64,000 nt of DNA, from the NCBI RefSeq assembly GCF_035994185.1, contig NZ_CP108538.1, forward strand, positions 8,826,694 through 8,890,693. The letters run 5' to 3'. The notes beneath the pieces are model-generated. The model was not told where the DNA came from. It was given only the letters and a program-made list of their open reading frames with translations, and made no database searches. Position numbers and translations under genes: made by a program. Source of the stretch: Streptomyces sp. NBC_01217. Lineage in GTDB: Bacteria; Actinomycetota; Actinomycetes; Streptomycetales; Streptomycetaceae. Below, one piece after another: positions 25,232-34,208 of the stretch (positions are counted from its first letter, which is position 1; every line of letters starts with the position of its first letter).

Positions 25232-26419
25232 ATGGAATTCGGAATATTCTCGGTCAGCGACGTGACCCGTGACCCCGTCACGGGCTACACCCCGAGCGAG
25301 GCGGAGCGCATCGACGCGATCGTGCGTATCGCCAAGCGCGCGGACGAGGTGGGTCTGGATGTCTTCGCCATCGGCGAGCACCACAACCCGCCGTTCTTCT
25401 CGTCCACCCCGACCACGCTCCTCGGCCACATCGCGGCCATCACGGAGCGGATCACGCTGAGCACCTCCGTGACCTTGATCACGACCAATGACCCGGTGCG
25501 GATCGCCGAGGAGTACGCGATGCTCCAGCACCTGGCCAAGGGGCGGGTCGACCTGATGGTCGGCCGGGGTAACACCGTCCAGGTCTACCCGTGGTTCGGT
25601 CAGGACATCCGCAAGGGGGTCCACCTCGCCTTGGAGAACTACAACCTGCTGCACCGGCTCTGGCGGGAGGACGTGGTCGACTGGGAGGGCGAGTCCCGCT
25701 CCGCGCTGCAGGGTTTCACGTCCACCCCGCGTCCGCTCGACGACGTTCCGCCGTTCGTGTGGCACGGATCCATCCGCACCCCCGAGATCGCCGAGCAGGC
25801 CGCCTTCTACGGCAACGGCTTCTTCGCCAACAACGTCCTGGCGCCCTACGGGCACTTCGACCAGCTCATCTCCTTCTACCGCGACCGCTTCGCCCACTAT
25901 GGGCACGGCACGCCCGAACAGGCGATCGTCGGCCTCGGCGGTCATGCCTTCATCGCCAGGAAGTCACAGGACGCGGTCAACCGGTTCCGCCCCTACTTCG
26001 AGGCCTTCCCGCTGTTCAGCGGCAACTCCCTCGACGACTACATGGAGGCTACGCCGCTGTCGGTGGGCAGCCCCCAGTTGGTCATCGACAAGACCATGGA
26101 CTTCCGGCAGCGCTACGGCGACTACCAGCGCCAGCTGTGGAACATCGACCTCCTGGGACTGCCCGTCGAAGCCGCCCTTGAGCAGGTCGAACTCCTCGGC
26201 ACCGAGGTCGTCCCCGTGCTCCGCAAGGAGATGGCGGCCACTCGGGCGCCCGGTGTCCCCGAGACGCCGACCCACGCGAGCCTGGTCAAGGCGAAGTACG
26301 GCGACGCCGAGCCCCGCCAGCCGCGCCCGAACCCCAACCGCGGCGACAACGTGACCGGCACCTCGCCGTACGAGGACAGCACCCCGGCGTTCGCCGCCCG
26401 CTACCCCGAGATCGGCTGA
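25232..26419 (+). CDS. LLM-class flavin-dependent monooxygenase (CE1758 family)
   Basis: The protein is 395 aa from the ATG at 25232, with AAAGG upstream; the longer frame is not conserved in character. The luciferase-like barrel shows MEFGIFSVSDVTRDP, VFAIGEHHNPPF (EHH), ITLSTSVTLITTNDPVRIAE and GRVDLMVGRGNTVQVYPWFG. The last motif and the following reductase gene are characteristic of the CE1758/CE1759 duo. The partner supplies reduced FMN and this enzyme oxidises an organic substrate with O2. The C-terminal 60 residues are proline-rich and probably unstructured. It is two bases from the next gene, so one operon. It is likely controlled by the operator at 24967. Confidence 0.85.
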   Translation: MEFGIFSVSDVTRDPVTGYTPSEAERIDAIVRIAKRADEVGLDVFAIGEHHNPPFFSSTPTTLLGHIAAITERITLSTSVTLITTNDPVRIAEEYAMLQHLAKGRVDLMVGRGNTVQVYPWFGQDIRKGVHLALENYNLLHRLWREDVVDWEGESRSALQGFTSTPRPLDDVPPFVWHGSIRTPEIAEQAAFYGNGFFANNVLAPYGHFDQLISFYRDRFAHYGHGTPEQAIVGLGGHAFIARKSQDAVNRFRPYFEAFPLFSGNSLDDYMEATPLSVGSPQLVIDKTMDFRQRYGDYQRQLWNIDLLGLPVEAALEQVELLGTEVVPVLRKEMAATRAPGVPETPTHASLVKAKYGDAEPRQPRPNPNRGDNVTGTSPYEDSTPAFAARYPEIG

Positions 26420-26421
26420 CC

Positions 26422-27171
26422 ATGACCGACGACACGGCACACCCTCAGGCCGATCGGGAGCAGCCGGCCCATCCATCGCTCTCTCTCGTGGTCGTCAGCG
26501 GCGGGACCGGCAATCCCTCGTCGTCCCGGTTGCTGGCCGACCGCATAGCGCAGAAGACCGCTGACCTGCTCCGCATACAAGGCCGCGCCCTTACGATCCA
26601 GGTCATCGAACTTGCCCCCATCGCCGTGGACATCGCGCAGGCCATCGTCTCCGGCTTCCCCGGCGAACGGCTCCTGGCGACGATCCGGCAGCTCGCCGCC
26701 GCGGACGGCGTGATCGCATCCTCGCCGGTCTACACCGCCGGCATCAGCGGACTGTTCAAGTCGTTCTTCGACGTGCTCGACAACGACCTGATCGTCGCCA
26801 AACCCCTGCTGCTGGCCGCGACGGCCGGAAGTGCCCGCCACGCACTGGTCGTCGACGACCACATGCGCCCTATGCTCGCATTCATGCGCACACTGACAGT
26901 ACCCACCTCGGTCTTCGCCGCACCGGAGGACTGGGGCGACTCGGCCCTCGGCGCGCGCATCGGCCGCGCGGCCACCGAACTCGCGGTGTTGATGAGCTCG
27001 GGCGTCGGCGCCGCGATCGCCGACAACGCCTGGTCCAGCTACCAGCATCACTTCGGCGGGAACGCGACACGCACGGAGCAGACTGCGGCGGACGTCGACT
27101 TCGACTCCCCGCTGATGAGACTCGCCGCCGGCGGCGCCCCGCCCCCTCAAAGTGACCAGTCGGCTACCTGA
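26422..27171 (+). CDS. NAD(P)H-dependent FMN reductase (CE1759 family)
   Basis: The protein is 249 aa with its ATG two bases after the monooxygenase stop. The flavodoxin-like FMN reductase fold shows LSLVVVSGGTGNPSSSRLLA (phosphate-binding SGGTGxPSxSR), ADGVIASSPVYTAGISGLFK and LLAATAGSARHALVVDDHMR. The pairing and order match the CE1758/CE1759 two-component flavin monooxygenase systems, where this protein provides FMNH2. The last 25 residues are low complexity. The segment 27172-27459 has no gene I can support. Confidence 0.85.
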   Translation: MTDDTAHPQADREQPAHPSLSLVVVSGGTGNPSSSRLLADRIAQKTADLLRIQGRALTIQVIELAPIAVDIAQAIVSGFPGERLLATIRQLAAADGVIASSPVYTAGISGLFKSFFDVLDNDLIVAKPLLLAATAGSARHALVVDDHMRPMLAFMRTLTVPTSVFAAPEDWGDSALGARIGRAATELAVLMSSGVGAAIADNAWSSYQHHFGGNATRTEQTAADVDFDSPLMRLAAGGAPPPQSDQSAT

Positions 27172-27459
27172 CCTCAGGGCACCGCTGACCTACGCGGTGA
27201 ACGGCAACGGCAACCTCGCTCCCAACGGAGCGGGGGTGCCACTGTTCCAGCCCGCGAGGCGGCATCAATCGGGGCCGGAGGTCCAGGAGCGGGGAACGCA
27301 TAGTTCCCCGCTCCACTGCGGCGTGGCCGCGCTGACCGGCGCCGAGCAGCTCGCCGGCGAAGTGGCCGCCCTGCTGCCGCCTGGGGGCTTGCAATTGAAT
27401 AACTGTCAGTTTTGATCTGAAGCATCGTCATCGTCAGGGTGCCGGTGGGAGGCTGCGGC

Positions 27460-28422
27460 ATGGCTACGCATCCCCACCCCCGTACAGCGGCCGAAGCCCT
27501 GCAGACAAAGTTCGACCAGATCCTGCCGCACCTTGATGAGCGCCGTCGTCGGCTCTATCTGGCCAGCGAGGCCACCGCGATCGGCCACGGCGGCATCACT
27601 CTGGTGGCGGCGGCCTCCGGTACCAGCACCGCCACCATCGCACGCGGCATCGCCGAGCTGGCCGGGCAGCCTGCACCGACCCGTCGGATCCGGGTTCCGG
27701 GAGGCGGCCGCAAGCCTTTGACGACCACCGATTCCGGTCTACTGCCGGCACTCGAGGCGTTGATCGAGCCGCACACTCGCGGCGACCCCGTCTACCCGCT
27801 GCGCTGGACCACGCTGTCGCTGCGCGCCTTGGCATCGTCGTTGACCGACCAGGGCCACCCGGTCAGCGCCACGACCGTCGGGCACCTGCTGCACACCCTG
27901 GGCTACAGCCTGCAGGGCACCGCGAAGACCCACGAGGGCGTCGGCCATCCGGACCGCGATGCCCAGTTCGCCCACCTGAACCGCACCGCCGCCGCCTTCC
28001 TCAACGACAACCAGCCGGTGATCAGTATCGACACCAAGACCAAAGAGGCTCGGCGACCGCGACCGGTCCGGCCGCACCTGACGACCGGGCGGAAACCCGA
28101 TCAAAGCGGACTGCCATACCTTCATCACCAGCGACCAGCCGGTAGTCATCCCCTTCGGGATCTACGACATTGCCCACAACAGCGGCTGGGGCAACATCGG
28201 AACCGATCATGACACCTCCGAGTTCGCGGTGGAGTCCATCCGCCGCTGGTGGCAGCACGGCGGACAAGCTGACCACCCGGACGCCACCCGGCTGCTGATC
28301 ACCGCCGACTCCGGCGGCTCCAACGATCCCCGCCGCTGGACATGGAAGTAGCATCTGCACGCCTTCGCGCAGGAGAGTGGGCTCGAGATCACGGTCTGCC
28401 ACTTCCCACCTGGCACACAATG
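27460..28422 (+). pseudogene. ISAzo13-family transposase, frameshifted with an internal stop
   Basis: The frame from the ATG at 27460 reads DQILPHLDERRRRLYLASEA, an N-terminal HTH, TTVGHLLHTLGYSLQGTAK and QPVISIDTKTKE, all typical of ISAzo13 (ISRm21-like) transposases. Near 28045 the frame is lost. Another frame continues with PVVIPFGIYDIAHNSGWGNI and ITADSGGSNDPRRWTWK, then a TAG stop, then HLHAFAQESGLEI. A sudden end at about 28422 marks truncation by the IS4-type remnant. It is non-functional. Confidence 0.8.
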
Positions 28423-28889
28423 CCGTTGTTTGACTACTGAACTATCGTCGCCTGCAGTGTGATGGTCCTGGCGGGTGCGTGGCGTGGTGGGGCTTTCGGT
28501 TTGTCCTTCGGCCGGTAGGAGTACAGCGAGTTGCCGTTTCAGGAAGCGGTCTGCCTCTCGCAGTCGGCAGGTGCCACTGTCGAGTTTCCGGCGGACCTTG
28601 GCCGCCAGCGCGGTCAGGAACCGGCGGATCTTCGACGGGGTGTCGGCGAGCTGGCGGACCACGCTGCGTCGGGTGTGCTTGAGGACCTTGACGAACGAGA
28701 TGCGGTCCGGGTCGATGCCGTTGCTGTCAGCGAGTTGCATGATGATGCCGGTCAGGCAGTGGTGCACGACCAGGTGCGCCCACACTTCCTGGCTTACCAG
28801 CTGCGGGTCGGTGGATCGCAGAACTTCCTGCCGGCCCCGCTGGAAGGTCTTGATCTGCCGATAGGCCGATTCCACCTGTCGGGTAGGTG
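28423..28889 (-). pseudogene. IS4-family transposase C-terminal remnant
   Basis: The minus-strand frame begins ESAYRQIKTFQRGR, the E motif of IS4-type DDE transposases (Y-(2)-R-(3)-E-(6)-K region). It continues with LVSQEVWAHLVVHHCLTGII and IDPDRISFVKVLKHTRRSV. The N-terminal two thirds is absent, and the tail runs on into the neighbouring ISAzo13 remnant. The 268 bp between here and the IS5 element hold further uninterpretable remnants. Confidence 0.7.
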
Positions 28890-29267
28890 CGGCGCATTGC
28901 TGCGCCGTACCCCCCTCAGAACCGGACGGGCGGCGTTGACCGTATCCGGCTCAAGCAGGCCCTGAAGGCCCACGGGCAGCCAGATTTGCCGGTCCACGGC
29001 TACCGCGCCAGCGGTGGCAGTGGACGTGAATCAGTCGGAAGGCGACACGATCGTCCGGCTGACCTGCGTCCGGGATGAGGGTGAGCGCGTTGCCGCGCAC
29101 CGCCGTCCGGGTCGCCCGTAGCCACTGCTCCCATTCCTGGGGGCTTTGCGGCTCTGAGTGCGTTGTGGCAAACCGGATCTCGTTCGAAGCCCGCGGTGCG
29201 GGTGATCATTCGGACAGAGATGCCGGTGCGGTCGTGGGCATAGAGAAACGGGCCCCTTGGTAGTGAC

Positions 29268-30260
29268 GTGGTTGTTGAGGCCGGTCACGAGCAAGGAGGC
29301 CCGTTGTCGGACGAGTTGACCATCTCTGCTGTGCCTGCGTCCACTGCGGTCACCCTTGGGTGTGACTGCTACGTGCACCGGTTCGGTTCGATCGCTGCGG
29401 GGCGGCGGGCAGGCTGCTATCCGAGTGACATGACGGACGCGGAGTGGGCCGAGGTCCGCTCCGTGATGCCGGTGCCGGCCTGGCTCCTGAAGCGGGGCGG
29501 GCGCCCGGAGGCGTTTTGCCATCGCGAGATGCTCGACGCGGTGCGCTACCTCGTCGACAACGGTGTGAAGTGGACGGCTCTGCCGGTCGACTTCCCGTAC
29601 TGGCGGGCGGTCTACGATTTCTTCCGCCGCTGGCGGTCCTACGACTACGTGCGTGAGCTGTACGAACGCCTGCGACGCTCGGCGAGGGAACGCACGGGCC
29701 GCAACGCCGAGCCCAGTGGGGGGATCATCGACAGTCAGTCGGTGGACGCCTCCGAAACCGTCGGTGAGGACAGTCGCGGATACGACGGCGGCAAGTCATG
29801 TGACGGCCGCAAGCGCCACATCCTGACCGACACAGAGGGCCTGCTCCTGGAGGTCACCGTGACCACAGCGGATGTGCATGACTCCAAGGCCGCCCCGGCG
29901 CTGCTGGAGGCATTCATGGAACAGCCGGGCCGACTGCTAAAACTGGTGTGGGTCGACAGCGCCTACCAGGGTCCGGCGCTGGCGAAGGCGTTCGCCCGCC
30001 ACGGGGTGCGGATCGAGGTCGTGCGCCGGTCCGACGGACAACGCGGATTTGTCGTACTGGCCCGCAGGTGGGTGGTGGAGCGAACGCTGAGCTGGCTCTC
30101 CCGCTCACGCCGCCTCAACCGCGACCACGAACGCCGCCCCGATCACCACCAGCAGATGGTGTGGTGGGCCGCCGTGATCAGGCTGTCGAGGCGCCTGGCC
30201 GCAGACGCTCCGCGCTGGCCGGAGAAGCGTCCCGAGCGACTGCTCCCGGCGCCGGCGTGA
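29268..30260 (+). CDS. IS5-family transposase
   Basis: The open frame is 330 codons. The best start by ribosome site is the TTG at 29304 (GGAGG five bases before it, 318 aa), with GTG 29268 as the longer option. It has MTDAEWAEVRSVMP, a DUF4096-like N-terminal segment (LDAVRYLVDNGVKWTALPVD) and the DDE core: SGGIIDSQSVDASET, LTDTEGLLLEVTVTTADVHD, KLVWVDSAYQG and RRWVVERTLSWLSRSRRLN with the catalytic Glu. The gene appears intact. Its last 83 bp overlap the end of the convergent passenger gene. Confidence 0.9.
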   Translation: MVVEAGHEQGGPLSDELTISAVPASTAVTLGCDCYVHRFGSIAAGRRAGCYPSDMTDAEWAEVRSVMPVPAWLLKRGGRPEAFCHREMLDAVRYLVDNGVKWTALPVDFPYWRAVYDFFRRWRSYDYVRELYERLRRSARERTGRNAEPSGGIIDSQSVDASETVGEDSRGYDGGKSCDGRKRHILTDTEGLLLEVTVTTADVHDSKAAPALLEAFMEQPGRLLKLVWVDSAYQGPALAKAFARHGVRIEVVRRSDGQRGFVVLARRWVVERTLSWLSRSRRLNRDHERRPDHHQQMVWWAAVIRLSRRLAADAPRWPEKRPERLLPAPA

Positions 30261-30744
30261 ACCGCCCGTCCTCCGCCCGCAGCAGCCAGCCCCGCTTCTC
30301 CAGCACGTTGGCACGGTGACGGATCTTCTCCACCTCGTTCTTGATCTCCGCCTCCCGGCCCACCGCCCGGGTCAGCTCCACCCCGTTCACCGGCCCCGAA
30401 GCGGCCACCACCGCGGCGAACACCTCCCGATACACGCCGCTGAGCACCTCCTCACCGATGCCCGGCCGCCACACCGGCGGCCGCCCACCATGCACCGGGC
30501 CTGAACCGTTCGGTCCCCCAGCGGCAGCCACCTCACCACCAGACAGCACAGAAACCGGCGTATCCACCGCGCTCTCCTCGGCCAGCACCGACACCAGCTC
30601 CTCACGCCCCACCCGGGCCCGCTCGACCCGCTCCCGCGCGGCATCCACCTCCGCCTGAGCCTGCTCGAGGACCTCCGTCCAGGACTCCAGCTCCTGCCTC
30701 GCCCGCGCCTCACGCCGCTCCATCAACCCCAGCACCGACGGCAT
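30178..30744 (-). CDS. IS5 passenger gene: coiled-coil plus winged-helix-like protein (copy A)
   Basis: I take the ATG at 30744, which has AGGAGG five bases upstream in both copies; the upstream TTG triplets are unlikely starts. The 188-aa product has a long charged coiled coil at residues 5-55 (RREARARQELESWTEVLEQA), a low-complexity linker, then about 80 residues resembling a winged helix (VNGVELTRAVGREAEIKNEV, HRANVLEKRGWL). A near-identical protein is at 36883. The function is unknown. Its place inside the IS, convergent with the transposase, suggests a regulator or target-choice helper. This is inference. Confidence 0.7.
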   Translation of the reverse strand: MPSVLGLMERREARARQELESWTEVLEQAQAEVDAARERVERARVGREELVSVLAEESAVDTPVSVLSGGEVAAAGGPNGSGPVHGGRPPVWRPGIGEEVLSGVYREVFAAVVAASGPVNGVELTRAVGREAEIKNEVEKIRHRANVLEKRGWLLRAEDGRFTPAPGAVARDASPASAERLRPGASTA

Positions 30745-30895
30745 CACAACCTCCTCGATCAACAACAAGCCGTCCGCTGCCTGCCCCTACCCCTCCACGA
30801 TCACACCCCGCACACGAAGAAGCCCCTGCTCATCGAACAGGGACTCCCTTTGCCACAACGCACTGAGGCGTCCCCCGGGGTGTGGACACAGGGGC

Positions 30896-31370
30896 TCATG
30901 CCGCGATTGAGAGTTTAGCTGCTCGCAGATGCTGCTGTTCGAACTCCACCGGTGAGAGGTAGTTGAGGGCACTGTGGCGTCTGCGGGCGTTGTAGTAGGT
31001 CAGCCACTGGAAGATTTCCTGCCTCGCCTGACGCATCGTCGAGAACAGCCTCTGGTGCATCGTCTCCCTCTTGAGCCCCTGCCAGAATGACTCGGCGAGG
31101 GCGTTGTCGTAACTCGAGCCGACCCGGCCCATGCTCCTGCGGATCCCGAAACCGTCGCAGACCTGTGCGAACGCGGCAGCGGTGTACTGCGAGCCCCTGT
31201 CCGCATGAAAGATCACGCCGTCCACGTGCCCGCCGCGGGCCGCCACCGCCATCTTGAGGGCGTCGATGACCAGCTCGGCCCGCATATGGGTGGCCATCGA
31301 GTAGCCGAGCACCCGGCGTGAGCAGATGTCCAGGACGCAGGCGAGATACAGCCACGCCCCGCTGAAGTTC
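30896..31370 (-). pseudogene. IS3-family orfB, C-terminal part
   Basis: About 150 codons carry the integrase core: AWLYLACVLDICSRRVLGYS, GVIFHADRGSQYTAAAF (second Asp) and RSMGRVGSSYDNALAESFWQ (catalytic Glu region), ending NYLSPVEFEQQH. The N-terminal half including the first Asp is missing because another IS3 element (31371-32610) is inserted or joined at this point. Confidence 0.8.
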
Positions 31371-31395
31371 CCCCGTGATGTTGGACACTCAGCAC

Positions 31396-32235
31396 TTACG
31401 CCGCGAGGGCATGTCCGTGCTCGTGCCGCTGCCGGATCTCCAACGGGGTCAGATAGCCCCACACTGGATGCTTCCGCAGCCGCCTGCGGTTGTAGAAGGT
31501 CTCGATGAACGCGAAGATCTCGGCGCGGGCGGTGGCCCGGTCGCGCCACTGGCGGGTGCCGATCTCTTCCTTCAGTACCGCGAAGAACGACTCGGCGGCG
31601 GCATTGTCGAAGCACGAGCCGGTCCGGCCCATGCTCTGCCGAAGCCCCAACCGGCCTATCTCACGGCGGAGTTCCTTGGACGTGTACTCGCTGCCGCGGT
31701 CCGAGTGCGCGATGCAGCCGGGCTGCAGACGGCCGCGGCCGGTGGCCATGGTCAGTGCGTCGACGACCAGGCTCGCCCGGTGATGGTCGGCCATCGAGTA
31801 GCCGACCACCTCGCGGGTCGCCAGGTCCAGCCAGGTCGCGAGGTAGAGCCAGCCCTCGTCGGTGGCGATGAAGGTGATATCGCCGACCAGCCGAGTGCCG
31901 GGCTCACGGGCGGTGAAGTCACGGCCGAGCAGGTCCGTCGCGGGCACGGCCTTCTTCGCCGGACGGGTCAGACTCCGCCGCCTGCGGCGGGTGACTCCGG
32001 TGATGCCGCGTTCGCGCATGACTCGCTCGATGCGCTTGCGGTTGACCCGGTGACCGAGCCGACGCAGCTCAGCGTGGATGCGCGGCACTCCGTACGCGCG
32101 CCGCGAGGCGATGTGCAACACCGTGATCTCGTGCGCGAGGGCGTCGTCGGCAGCCTTCCGGGCGGTGCGGGCCTGCTGCCCGGCCCGCCAGGCATAGAAG
32201 GAGGAGCGGGCCACTTTCAGCAGCCGGCAACGCAT
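31396..32235 (-). CDS. IS3-family transposase orfB
   Basis: The protein is 279 aa. The rve core shows VGDITFIATDEGWLYLATWL (first Asp), GCIAHSDRGSEYTSKELRRE (second Asp) and MGRTGSCFDNAAAESFFAVL (Glu), with an HTH_21 region HIASRRAYGVPRIHAELRRL before it. It starts six codons after the orfA stop in the same frame and looks slightly short at its N-terminus. The usual -1 frameshift overlap is therefore absent, and a small deletion may prevent OrfAB formation. The element ends near 31371 (TGATGTTGGACAC) and 32606. Confidence 0.85.
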   Translation of the reverse strand: MRCRLLKVARSSFYAWRAGQQARTARKAADDALAHEITVLHIASRRAYGVPRIHAELRRLGHRVNRKRIERVMRERGITGVTRRRRRSLTRPAKKAVPATDLLGRDFTAREPGTRLVGDITFIATDEGWLYLATWLDLATREVVGYSMADHHRASLVVDALTMATGRGRLQPGCIAHSDRGSEYTSKELRREIGRLGLRQSMGRTGSCFDNAAAESFFAVLKEEIGTRQWRDRATARAEIFAFIETFYNRRRLRKHPVWGYLTPLEIRQRHEHGHALAA

Positions 32236-32244
32236 ACACCGCGC

Positions 32245-32550
32245 TCACCGATCGCTCTCTTTCGCGAAGAAGACCGCCGCTTTTCGCAGCACCTCAATGG
32301 TCTCGGCCTGCTCGCGGGCCAGCCTGCGCAGCCGGCGCAACTCCTCCCGCTCGGCCGTCGTCAGCTCGCCCGGCGCCCCCTGACCCCGGTCGGCCTGATC
32401 CTGCCTGACCCAGTTCCGCAGCCCCTCGGCGCTGACCCCGAGGTCCCTGGCCACCTCGGTGACCGTCCTGCCGGAGGAGCGAACGAGGGCGACCGCGTCC
32501 CGCTTGAACTCCTCCGAGTACCGCTTGCTGCGGTTGCTCTTGCTTCCCAC
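32245..32550 (-). CDS. IS3-family transposase orfA
   Basis: The 101-aa HTH_Tnp_1 protein begins KRYSEEFKRDAVALVRSSGR, has an HTH at TEVARDLGVSAEGLRNWVRQ and a leucine zipper LRRLRRLAREQAETIEVLRK ending FFAKESDR. It forms the element with orfB at 31396-32235. The residues before KRYSEEF are poly-basic, typical of this family. Confidence 0.85.
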   Translation of the reverse strand: MGSKSNRSKRYSEEFKRDAVALVRSSGRTVTEVARDLGVSAEGLRNWVRQDQADRGQGAPGELTTAEREELRRLRRLAREQAETIEVLRKAAVFFAKESDR

Positions 32551-32706
32551 CTGGCACTACTTCCTCTGGAACTTCACGTCCCAGTCTCCAGGTGTCCAAC
32601 ATCAAGGGGAAGCTTCACTGTCCGGAAACTTCGTGGCCCCTCAGGCCCCATTTTCCCGTACCCGAGGTGATCAGCGCAGCCAATCTCGCCCACCTGTAAA
32701 ACTAAC

Positions 32707-32983
32707 GGCTCTGTCTCACATCCGGTGGTGACGGACGGTGATGATGGCGACGGGTAGACCCACGAATCAAAAAGCTCGCAGGTCCAGTATGTTGGAGCGA
32801 CCGTTGGTTGGAATAGCCAGCCTGCACAGAGACCTCCGATGCGAGCCTGGCGTGCCGACGCCGCGTCTCCCAGCGCAGCGCTCTTCGCTCGTGAAACATC
32901 GAGGTCAGAGCGTCAACCGCACTCTCTGCAACTGGCTGCTGTCGATGCTCACGATCTGTCACCACCGGATGTGTGACAGAGCC
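32707..32983. mobile_element. MITE-like element, 277 bp, related to 22304-22521
   Basis: The terminal inverted repeats are 26 bp with one mismatch: GGCTCTGTCTCACATCCGG... at 32707 and the complement of GGCTCTGTCACACATCCGG... at 32983. The ends match the element at 22304. There is no transposase frame inside and no target duplication is visible. It abuts IS3 debris on the left and the formyltransferase upstream region on the right. Confidence 0.7.
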
Positions 32984-33200
32984 GTTCACCGTACAGACCC
33001 AGATCACGATGCCGGTGGCTGTACCTCTGCCCGCAGGCACCCCACCCACCACGCTCACCAGCGGCGATGCCTCACGCCTCACGAACTACAGCTGCCGTGA
33101 AAGTGCGACAAGGTCGAGCGAATTTACAGTCCTGTAAGACTGTCTTCGAAGGGTGCAGGCCGCTGCGTAGCACCATGCAGCGACATGGCACAGTGGTTGC

Positions 33201-34064
33201 ATGTCGAGTAAAAGCGCACGAGTGGTTGTTTTCACATCTTTTTTGCCCAATTATCAGCTACTGGCGAGCTGGGCGGAACGACATGATCACCAGATCGCAC
33301 TGGTCGTGACGCTTCCGGGCGGTACAGGCCGCTACGGCGAGGGTGAGCTGACGAGTGGCATGGGCAAGGGGATAAGTTTGCTGGCTACGGGAAAGCTGCG
33401 GACGATCGCCGCGCCGCTGATCTCTGGATTGGCTCCCGATCTGGTGATCTCCGCAGGGTTCTCGCGTCTGATACCGCAGGAGATCTTGGATATCCCGGCC
33501 TACGGTGCCTTGAATGTGCACCCATCAGTGCTTCCCGTTGGCCGGGGGCCCAATCCGATGCGGCTGGTGTACGAAGGAGCCGAGACTATCGGCGCGACCC
33601 TTCACCGGACCGAAGCCGAGTTCGATACGGGTGCCGTCCTCAGTCAGCGTGAGCGGCCGCTGCCGAAGGATCTCAGCGGACCAGCACTGATGGCCAGTTG
33701 GTTGGACATGTTCACCGAAGTCATCGAAGAGGGCACCGACAAAGCGCTCACGGGAGAACACGGCATCCCTCAGGATTCTGCCCACGCCTCCTACGTGCCG
33801 GCGTTCAGCGCGGAGGAGCAGATCATCGACTTCACCGAGGCAGCAGCAGTGATCTGCCGCAAGGTGGCGGCTCTCAACGTTCTGACTACCCGGGCGACGA
33901 TACGTCTACGGGGCTTGGAAGGCTCCATCCGCCACGTGGAGCCGGTGGCATCCAGTGGTGGAATGCCCGGAACGGTCCTGGCTGTCCATGATGACGGATG
34001 GACTGTGCAAGCTGCCGACAAGGCCGTTCGTGTGATCACCGACGACAGACCACAGTGCGGGTGA
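33201..34064 (+). CDS. Formyltransferase (Fmt/ArnA-N fold), orphan
   Basis: The 287-aa N-terminal Rossmann-like domain carries RVVVFTSFLPNYQLLASWAE, LAPDLVISAGFSRLIPQEIL and GALNVHPSVLPVGRGPNPMR, with the catalytic Asn-His pair of 10-formyl-THF transferases. IGATLHRTEAEFDTGAVLSQ has the matching Asp. Residues 210-285 fit the C-terminal OB-like domain of Fmt. It is more divergent than a housekeeping methionyl-tRNA formyltransferase, lacking the usual SLLPRWRG sequence, so it may formylate an amine of a sugar, alkaloid or peptide. No partner genes remain around it. The ribosome site before ATG 33201 is poor. A 6-bp inverted repeat ACAGTC-6-GACTGT lies about 70 bp upstream. Confidence 0.75.
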   Translation: MSSKSARVVVFTSFLPNYQLLASWAERHDHQIALVVTLPGGTGRYGEGELTSGMGKGISLLATGKLRTIAAPLISGLAPDLVISAGFSRLIPQEILDIPAYGALNVHPSVLPVGRGPNPMRLVYEGAETIGATLHRTEAEFDTGAVLSQRERPLPKDLSGPALMASWLDMFTEVIEEGTDKALTGEHGIPQDSAHASYVPAFSAEEQIIDFTEAAAVICRKVAALNVLTTRATIRLRGLEGSIRHVEPVASSGGMPGTVLAVHDDGWTVQAADKAVRVITDDRPQCG

Positions 34065-34208
34065 TGCGTCGGGTCATGAGGCAAGGCCGCGAAGTTCGTG
34101 GTCAGCTGGCGAGGGTGCAGGTCGCGGGTCCGGTCTTGGTGAACAGGCCTCGGTGGTGAATCGCCCCGGGTTTGATGGAGACATCGAAGACCCGGAAGGA
34201 TCCCGAGC

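Larger units (their letters stand above)
29158..30863. mobile_element. Complete IS5-family element with a convergent passenger gene
   Basis: Terminal inverted repeats GTGCGTTGTGGCAAA (29158-29172) and its exact complement at 30849-30863 are flanked by the target duplication TGA (29155-29157 and 30864-30866) within a CTGAG target. This fits IS1031-type IS5 elements (TNA duplications). The 1706-bp element is longer than the usual 0.9-1.1 kb because it carries a second gene reading against the transposase. Near the right end is a hairpin GCCCCTG-9 nt-CAGGGAC followed on the minus strand by TTCTTC, a likely terminator protecting the passenger from outside transcription. The same right end occurs at 36764. 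Confidence 0.85.

Noticed and set aside
28890..29157. Possible group II intron or RNA gene in the segment before the IS5 element
   Set aside because: No intron domain V/VI pairing or reverse transcriptase frame could be found.
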